A stretch of DNA of 37,655 nucleotides, from positions 1-37,655 of the forward strand of contig JBKXSZ010000015.1 of NCBI GenBank assembly GCA_047017005.1, written 5' to 3'. This DNA is from JBKXSZ01 sp047017005. Its GTDB lineage: Bacteria; Bacillota; Clostridia; TANB77; CAG-508. Under the pieces are notes generated by a model that was given only the letters and a program-made list of their open reading frames with translations, ran no database searches and had not been told where the DNA came from. Numbering within the stretch: the first letter of the stretch is position 1; every line of letters starts with the position of its first letter. Positions 36,678 through 37,655 of the stretch are shown here, one piece after another. A program made the position numbers and the translations under genes.

Positions 36678-36824
36678 ATATTAACACAAGTATAGAGCGG
36701 CTGAGAATTCAAAAAAATGAATTCTAATAAAAATATATTTGTGTTTATATATATGCCTTTTAACATAAATTAAAGACTGCTAAATAAAGCAGTGCATTTC
36801 ACCTTTAACTTATGGAAAAGGGCA
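36678..36824 (+). other. Folded RNA candidate between rpmJ and rpsM
   Basis: Two domains are visible in the 212-nt gap. AACACAA (36683-36689) pairs with TTGTGTT (36739-36745), extended by ATAT/ATAT, and encloses AGAATTCA/TGAATTCT (36704-36711, 36718-36725). TGCCTTTT (36754-36761) pairs with AAAAGGGCA (36816-36824, one bulge) and encloses ACTGCT/AGCAGT (36776-36781, 36788-36793). No gene is present. In other bacteria the alpha operon leader before rpsM binds S4; whether this one does is unknown. Confidence 0.6.
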
Positions 36825-36876
36825 ATCATAAAAAACAAAAAAGCAAAAAAACAAAAATTTGGAGGTGCAAAAATTT

Positions 36877-37245
36877 ATGGCTCGTATAGCAGGAGTAGAT
36901 TTACCTAAGGAAAAAAGAGTAGAAATCGGACTTACCTATATTTATGGTATTGGTCTAACAAGTTCTCAAAACATACTAAAAAAAGCTGGAATCAATCCAG
37001 ATACAAGAGTAAAAGACTTAACAGATGATCAAGTAAACGACATTAGAAAAATTATTGATAGTGAACACAAAGTAGAAGGTGACTTAAGAAGAGAAGTCGC
37101 TTTAAACATTAAAAGACTTACTGAAATCGGATGCTACAGAGGACTAAGACATAGAAGAGGACTACCAGTAAGAGGTCAAAGAACAAAGACAAATGCTCGT
37201 ACAAGAAAAGGACCAAGAAAACTTGTAAGCAAAAGTAAGAAATAA
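36877..37245 (+). CDS. rpsM: 30S ribosomal protein S13
   Basis: S13 lies in the small-subunit head and contacts the P-site tRNA and the large subunit. The 122-residue product, from the ATG at 36877 after GGAGGTG, opens MARIAGVDLPKEKRVEIGLTYIYGIGLTSSQNIL and has CYRGLRHRRGLPVRGQRTKTNARTRKGP at the end. An earlier in-frame start (MEVQKF) would run through the ribosome binding site. First gene of the alpha operon proper. Confidence 0.99.
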   Translation: MARIAGVDLPKEKRVEIGLTYIYGIGLTSSQNILKKAGINPDTRVKDLTDDQVNDIRKIIDSEHKVEGDLRREVALNIKRLTEIGCYRGLRHRRGLPVRGQRTKTNARTRKGPRKLVSKSKK

Positions 37246-37265
37246 ATAAGGGAGGAAAAAACCAA

Positions 37266-37655
37266 ATGGCTACGAAAAACGTAACAAAGAAAACACCTAG
37301 AAGAAATAGAAAAAACATCGAAAAAGGTGCTGCTCATATTCATTCTAGTTTCAATAATACAATAGTTACAATTACAGATACTCAAGGTAATGTAATATCT
37401 TGGGCAAGTGCTGGAGAACTTGGATTTAAAGGTTCTAAAAAAAGCACACCATTTGCTGCACAACAAGCTGCAGAAACAGCTGCTAAAGTAGCAATGGAAC
37501 ATGGTTTAAAATCAATTGAAGTATATGTAAAGGGACCAGGTTCAGGACGTGAAGCTGCTATCAGAGCACTACAAGGAGCAGGTCTTGAAATTAGTGTTAT
37601 TAAAGATGTAACACCAATACCACACAATGGTTGTAGACCACCAAAAAGAAGAAGA
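37266..37655 (+). CDS. rpsK: 30S ribosomal protein S11 (cut by window end)
   Basis: S11 forms the small-subunit platform near the E site. The 130 residues in the window start MATKNVTKKTPRRNRKNIEKGAAHIHSSFNNTIVTITD and reach VTPIPHNGCRPPKRRR, the normal C-terminal end, so only about one residue and the stop codon are missing. GGGAGGAAAAAACC precedes ATG, 20 nt after rpsM. Fully standard. Confidence 0.98.
   Translation, partial: MATKNVTKKTPRRNRKNIEKGAAHIHSSFNNTIVTITDTQGNVISWASAGELGFKGSKKSTPFAAQQAAETAAKVAMEHGLKSIEVYVKGPGSGREAAIRALQGAGLEISVIKDVTPIPHNGCRPPKRRR

Noticed and set aside
1..37655. CRISPR arrays, tRNA or rRNA genes, phage integrase or attachment sites
   Set aside because: No regular spaced repeats, cloverleaf pattern, rRNA sequence or recombinase gene was recognised on either strand.

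Overview
The window is a low-GC chromosomal segment from an endospore-forming, single-membrane Firmicute, most likely a Clostridia-class (gut-type) anaerobe. The evidence is the AT-rich composition, strong AGGAGG-type ribosome binding sites, frequent TTG and GTG starts, four-cysteine versions of S14, L24 and adenylate kinase, and sporulation genes: an alpha/beta-type small acid-soluble spore protein with a sigma-G-like promoter, a SpoIVB peptidase, and spoVG behind a sigma-H promoter. Species cannot be named from the sequence alone.

Layout. 1-2008: a tiny basic protein gene behind a strong promoter, the spore protein gene on the minus strand, and a Cof-type HAD phosphatase. 2162-13945: a 12-gene block, closed by a strong terminator, that looks like a divergent Tad (tight adherence) pilus or secretion locus. 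It has a CpaB/SAF-like protein, two tandem TadZ/CpaE-like ParA-type proteins (the first without a P-loop), a membrane-anchored CpaF/TadA-like ATPase, a TadB-TadC fusion, and seven small or large proteins with a single N-terminal hydrophobic helix. Four of these seven share one repeated domain pattern and so form a pilin-like paralog family. No prepilin peptidase, secretin or TadD-like gene is present. This is the least described part of the window.

14020-20953: SpoIVB, a membrane-anchored transglutaminase-like protein, MurC (minus), SpoVG, a PepV-type dipeptidase (minus) and an unrecognised 156-residue protein behind a consensus sigma-A promoter. 21017-22672: an IS30-type insertion sequence with 27-bp terminal inverted repeats (23 of 27 matching) bounded by a 14-bp direct repeat. 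It lies about 35 bp upstream of the ribosomal S10 promoter.

22708-37655: the S10-spc-alpha ribosomal protein supercluster in standard order (rpsJ to rpsK, the last cut by the window end), with secY, adk, map and infA embedded. rpmD (L30) is missing between rpsE and rplO, and a HIT-family gene stands between map and infA. Four non-coding stretches in this cluster look like structured RNA: the rpsJ leader, the rpsH-rplF gap, the infA-rpmJ gap and the rpmJ-rpsM gap. The infA promoter carries a perfect 22-bp dyad over its -35 box. These are candidates for autoregulatory ribosomal protein leaders or operators.

Together the window shows translation and secretion housekeeping (ribosomal proteins, SecY, methionine aminopeptidase, IF-1), wall synthesis (MurC), sporulation control, and one accessory envelope machine whose parts (assembly proteins, ATPase, platform, pilin-like substrates) are encoded in assembly order.
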